This document shows positions 30,395-32,828 of a stretch of 32,828 nt of DNA, piece after piece. Numbering within the stretch: position 1 is the stretch's first letter; every line of letters starts with the position of its first letter. The notes below the pieces were generated by a model. It searched no databases, was not told the origin of the DNA, and saw nothing but the letters and a program-made list of their open reading frames with translations. Where the stretch lies: NCBI GenBank assembly GCA_015680685.1, contig MNCI01035103.1, positions 6,953-39,780 of the forward strand, read 5' to 3'. A program made the translations under genes and the position numbers. The stretch comes from Gnetum montanum. Taxonomy: Eukaryota > Streptophyta > Gnetopsida > Gnetales > Gnetaceae.

Positions 30395-30454
30395 CTGCAC
30401 ACACAACACCATCATATATTAGCAAGGGTAATTGAATCATTAAGTAAAGCATAC
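30395..30454 (-). other. Candidate 60-nt intron in element B
   Basis: On the minus strand AGCAAG|GTATGC opens and TTGCTAATATATGATG...TGTGTGCAG|ATGG closes exactly 60 nt, as in element A. If spliced, an upstream frame starting at ATG 30539 (MPSVVIIYIF...) joins DGNHTTTEW..., giving a peptide of about 60 residues. Without splicing the same frame stays open through it (30539-30309), so splicing is not required for an ORF and the peptide may be chance. Confidence 0.42.
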
Positions 30455-31342
30455 CTTGCTTCGGTTTAGGCTCACTGGCTAAGGTGTGGTATGGCTGATA
30501 TGGATCTGGGAAAATATAGATGATGACTACCGAAGGCATAGGGGTAAGGAAGAAAAAAAAACGAAAAAATCTGGAACTTAGGAGAAAAATCGAAAAACCA
30601 GGCCCCGTACCCCCATGACTAAGCGCGAACCTCCGGTAGCGTTAGAATGGAAAGAGAAAAGGAATAGGAATGATAGGTAAAAAGGAACAACTATGGCATC
30701 AAGAAAAGGATGTCATGATGGAAATGAACAAAAAATGATAATTAATTACAAAACTTTAAGGAAAAGAAGTTAACTAGTGTTCCAAACAGGAATGTCAGTG
30801 GGTCCTCCCCAAAGCAGGCTCATGCCCTTAATGCCCTGACAATCCCACATTCAAAGAGTCCGTAGGCTCGGGGAATGTCCTTTGGAAACAAGAGTTAAAG
30901 TCTTAACCGTAAGAATTTACCAAAAATAAAAGAAAGCATCAACCAAAATATATACAATGATATAACCGACAATGAGGTGAACAATGGAGAGAAGGATGGG
31001 AAGAAGAGAAGTGGAATGGAATCCCAAGAACAAGGTGGTGTACAGCCCCTTGTGTGTTACATGATTAATGTGACTTGGCGAATCTCATTCCAACTCTGGG
31101 CTCAAACCAACCACTTCCAGTGACTTCGCATCAATGCAGTTGGTTAAATCATCCACTTGGGTAACAAGGATGCAACTTCGAGAAGCCACCACCATTCCGA
31201 CGAAACAACAGAGAGAATGGGAAGCGAGAAGGGCCTTAGTTAGAGGGAACACTTTGGTTCCATAACCAGTGCTTGCAGCCCACATTTATTCCGTCTAAGG
31301 GGTGTGCTTTGAATCCTCACTTTTAGCTTTTTAGCTTTTTCA

Positions 31343-31400
31343 CTTTTTTTTTTTTTTTTCCATTTTTTTTTTTTTCATTTTGTCTTCTTTTTTTTTTGTT
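31343..31400. repeat. Poly-T tracts
   Basis: Three runs of about 10-17 T separated by CCA, CA and GTCTTC occur on the plus strand (A runs in the sense of element B). They lie in the segment that element A lacks. This is low-complexity sequence without further structure. Confidence 0.7.
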
Positions 31401-31849
31401 TTGTGTTTTTATGCGTGGGGACCACACCATGCAAAGACTTCTTTATTTTTATTGTCTCAGCTTCCGATTATTGGGTTACATCGGAACGGTAAGAAAACCC
31501 AAGAAGAAAACATCCAAGCACCCAAGTGAAAGACCAACACAAGAGCACCAAGTTCCCTTGAAGTCACACCCGTTTCAAATCCTTGAGTCCGTCCTTAGTT
31601 TGAGAAATGCCCAGTCACCGGTTCGTTAAAGTTCTTATTGGAAGGGAACTGTACATTTCCAAGCCAAGGGAAACCATAGACTTGATGGATGGATGGATGA
31701 AGTGATCTCATTGCCTGCCATATCAAAAGAACATACCTTAGTATCAACAATGTAACTTAAAGGTAAAAACCAAACATTAGCAATTAATGAAAAACAGTTC
31801 ATCCCATCGGCCCGAACACTTATTGGGTGACGAATTTACATGATGGATG

Positions 31850-32030
31850 ACACACACACACACACACACAAAAAGATAGAAAAATATAACGATGTTGTAA
31901 AACAAAAACAAGAAAAGTTAAAGAAATTTGTAAAACAAAAATTAGAAAAGTTAAAGAAATTGTAAAACAAAAATGTGAAAAACAAAAACGTTGTAAAACA
32001 AAAACGTGTAAAACAAAAACTGAAAAAGAA
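31850..32030. repeat. (CA)n microsatellite and GTAAAACAAAAA repeats
   Basis: A CA dinucleotide run of about ten copies is followed by about six degenerate copies of TTGTAAAACAAAAA spaced 15-40 bp apart. On the element strand these are T-rich. Element A has a more decayed version at 28085-28160, so the array predates the separation of the two copies. Confidence 0.65.
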
Positions 32031-32047
32031 CTGAGGGCCCCATATGA

Positions 32048-32828
32048 TTAGCATAGGTGGCCATCTCCCCCATGACTGAGTTGTGAGGGAGAGATCCGAA
32101 GTAGTGAGCGCCTATTTGAATTTCTAAGCAGTGCCCAACTTCTCCCAATTGATGATCTTAAATTCAGGGTTGGAAGTTGGCGACGCTCACGTTCCAATGT
32201 GTCTATGCCACGGTTGTTGGCATGAGTTGCCTCAGTTCGTTCCATGCATATTTGTTTGCTCTTATGAGAAGCTGTCAACCACGGGGTGTCTACTACTTCT
32301 TGTGTGGTTGCTACATACAGGCATCCTGGTTGCAGAGCTTCCTGGGCACACCTGTTACATGGAGACAATTCCTCCATGTCATCACCCGATGAATCACTGT
32401 ATGTGCTGCATGGAACTATCCTCTTCTCGATCTTTCCACATATGTTTATCTTGGAGATTTCCAAGGAAAGATCACGGATCCTAAGGCATGCATCTACTGT
32501 GCTTAGCCATGTCCTTCCCATTATAATTGGGAAGTCCCCTTCGTTGTTGTTAACATCGATCACTAGGAAGTCTGCTGCGTAGGACCAACCACACACAGTG
32601 GTGATAATGTCCTCCACCAAACCCAATGGGATGGCAATGGACTGGTCTGCCAGCTCCAGTTGAATGTTCCTCTTCTTAAGTTGGGGCAGGTTCCAGGCGC
32701 GATACATCTTTCGCAAAATTAAGTTGACTCCAGAACCTGAGTCAAGAAGAGCTCGATGTCGCACATTCCTAGTGATCTGCAATTGAATAAAGGGACTCCC
32801 AGGGTCAGTTAGTTTCCTGGGAAGGTGG
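32048..32828 (-). CDS. Aspartic protease of element B with C-terminal extension (partial, 5' end outside window)
   Basis: The frame is open from the window edge to TAA at 32048 (about 260 codons), so the first ATG inside (32782) is not the true start. The catalytic triplet DSG is at 32743-32735 within ALLDSGSGVNLI. The second conserved segment is DFPIIMGRTWLS, the hydrophobic-hydrophobic-GR pattern of retropepsins. Then come LRIRDLSLEISK, VPCSTYSD, and an extension of about 110 residues rich in Cys, Arg and Ser that ends SHGGDGHLC. No RT motif follows, and 2 kb of non-coding DNA separates it from the LTR. The enzyme would cut the element's Gag. Only this layer of the window keeps an uninterrupted frame. 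Upstream Gag sequence should lie just outside the window. Confidence 0.78.
   Translation of the reverse strand, partial: HLPRKLTDPGSPFIQLQITRNVRHRALLDSGSGVNLILRKMYRAWNLPQLKKRNIQLELADQSIAIPLGLVEDIITTVCGWSYAADFLVIDVNNNEGDFPIIMGRTWLSTVDACLRIRDLSLEISKINICGKIEKRIVPCSTYSDSSGDDMEELSPCNRCAQEALQPGCLYVATTQEVVDTPWLTASHKSKQICMERTEATHANNRGIDTLERERRQLPTLNLRSSIGRSWALLRNSNRRSLLRISPSQLSHGGDGHLC

Larger units (their letters stand above)
30027..32047 (-). other. 3' non-coding region of element B
   Basis: No long reading frame follows the protease stop. Copies of CCCCCATGACT (TCATGGGGG on the element strand) occur at 32067-32077, overlapping the end of the PR frame, and at 30610-30620. A low-complexity stretch (31880-32030) repeats GTAAAACAAAAAC-type words, a (CA)n run lies at about 31850-31870 and long T runs at 31343-31400. 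The part at roughly 30660-31490 has no counterpart in element A. The block 31500-31623 is conserved with A. Confidence 0.6.
29188..32828 (-). mobile_element. Element B: gag-PR-only LTR retrotransposon, young copy, 5' part outside window
   Basis: Read on the minus strand: protease frame open from the window edge to 32048, a long non-coding region (32047-30027), polypurine tract (30026-30015) and 3' LTR (30012-29188). It is inserted head-to-head into element A of the same family; the base-perfect junction is CCCATAC|TGATGAG at 29187/29188 and CATAC is the predicted 5-bp target duplication. The CpG-rich LTR, the intact PR frame and the clean terminal TGATGAG...CTCATCA indicate a recent insertion. 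Confidence 0.82.

Noticed and set aside
30104-30469. Plus-strand ORF of 121 codons
   Set aside because: It is antisense to the conserved 3' non-coding region of B, overlaps the candidate intron and is not preserved in A.
31836-32054. Phe-rich minus-strand ORF
   Set aside because: It is produced by translating the T-rich low-complexity repeats and (CA)n run; no protein meaning.
1-32828. CRISPR arrays, bacterial operons or phage genes
   Set aside because: There are no regular direct repeats with unique spacers, no Shine-Dalgarno-led gene strings, and the domains are those of plant LTR retrotransposons.
1-32828. tRNA, rRNA or snoRNA genes
   Set aside because: I scanned for tRNA B-box-like GGTTCGA(A/T)TCC words and rRNA blocks and saw no convincing candidate; a covariance-model scan would be decisive.

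Overview
This window looks like intergenic DNA from a large, repeat-rich plant genome. It is AT-rich and contains no intact host gene. Almost every stretch that can be read is part of an LTR retrotransposon, with plant-type TATA boxes, GT..AG introns and plant-lineage Ty3/gypsy domains. The host species cannot be named from the sequence. A 437-base run of N (11360-11796) shows it is a scaffolded assembly.

The layout is a stack of nested elements. (E) 1-3999, + strand: 3' half of a non-autonomous LTR element with a decayed ORF resembling the 'putative plant transposon protein' domain, a polypurine tract and a 3' LTR (2957-3999). E sits in the integrase of (G) 4000-6392, - strand: an old Ty3/gypsy pol fragment (PR tail, RT, RNase H, start of INT). 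The PR of G is interrupted by (C) 6393-8216, + strand: a 5' LTR, primer-binding site and leader. That leader is interrupted by (D) 8217-23614, - strand: a long Tat/Ogre-like element with 3' LTR, INT, archaeal-type RNase H, RNase H, RT, PR and gag linker. C and D belong to one family, so their facing LTRs form an inverted repeat with arms of about 1.7 kb. The gag-linker end of D is cut by (A) 23615-29187, + strand: 5' LTR, PBS, gag and PR but no RT or INT. A is interrupted about 43 bp before its predicted 3' polypurine tract by (B) 29188 to the window end, - strand: a younger, CpG-rich copy of the same family with a still-open PR reading frame.

The most unusual part is in D. Its PR and RT reading frames are separated by 6.86 kb (15473-22335). 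Candidate GT..AG splice sites at the two ends would join PR to RT in frame apart from one stop codon, the arrangement known for Ogre-type elements. This interval holds two short-repeat arrays and, on the opposite strand, a decayed multi-exon gene (18237-21555) that I do not recognise. Premature stops in that gene and in several elements are strongly biased to TAG, and several lie at conserved Gln or Trp codons, as expected from C-to-T decay of methylated cytosines.

The A/B family is a gag-PR-only retrotransposon with features shared by both copies: GATATC-centred palindromes upstream of the TATA box, repeated polypurine-tract-like motifs and a 60-nt candidate intron near the 3' end. The PR remnant of G resembles the A/B protease, so G-type elements are candidates for the autonomous partner.
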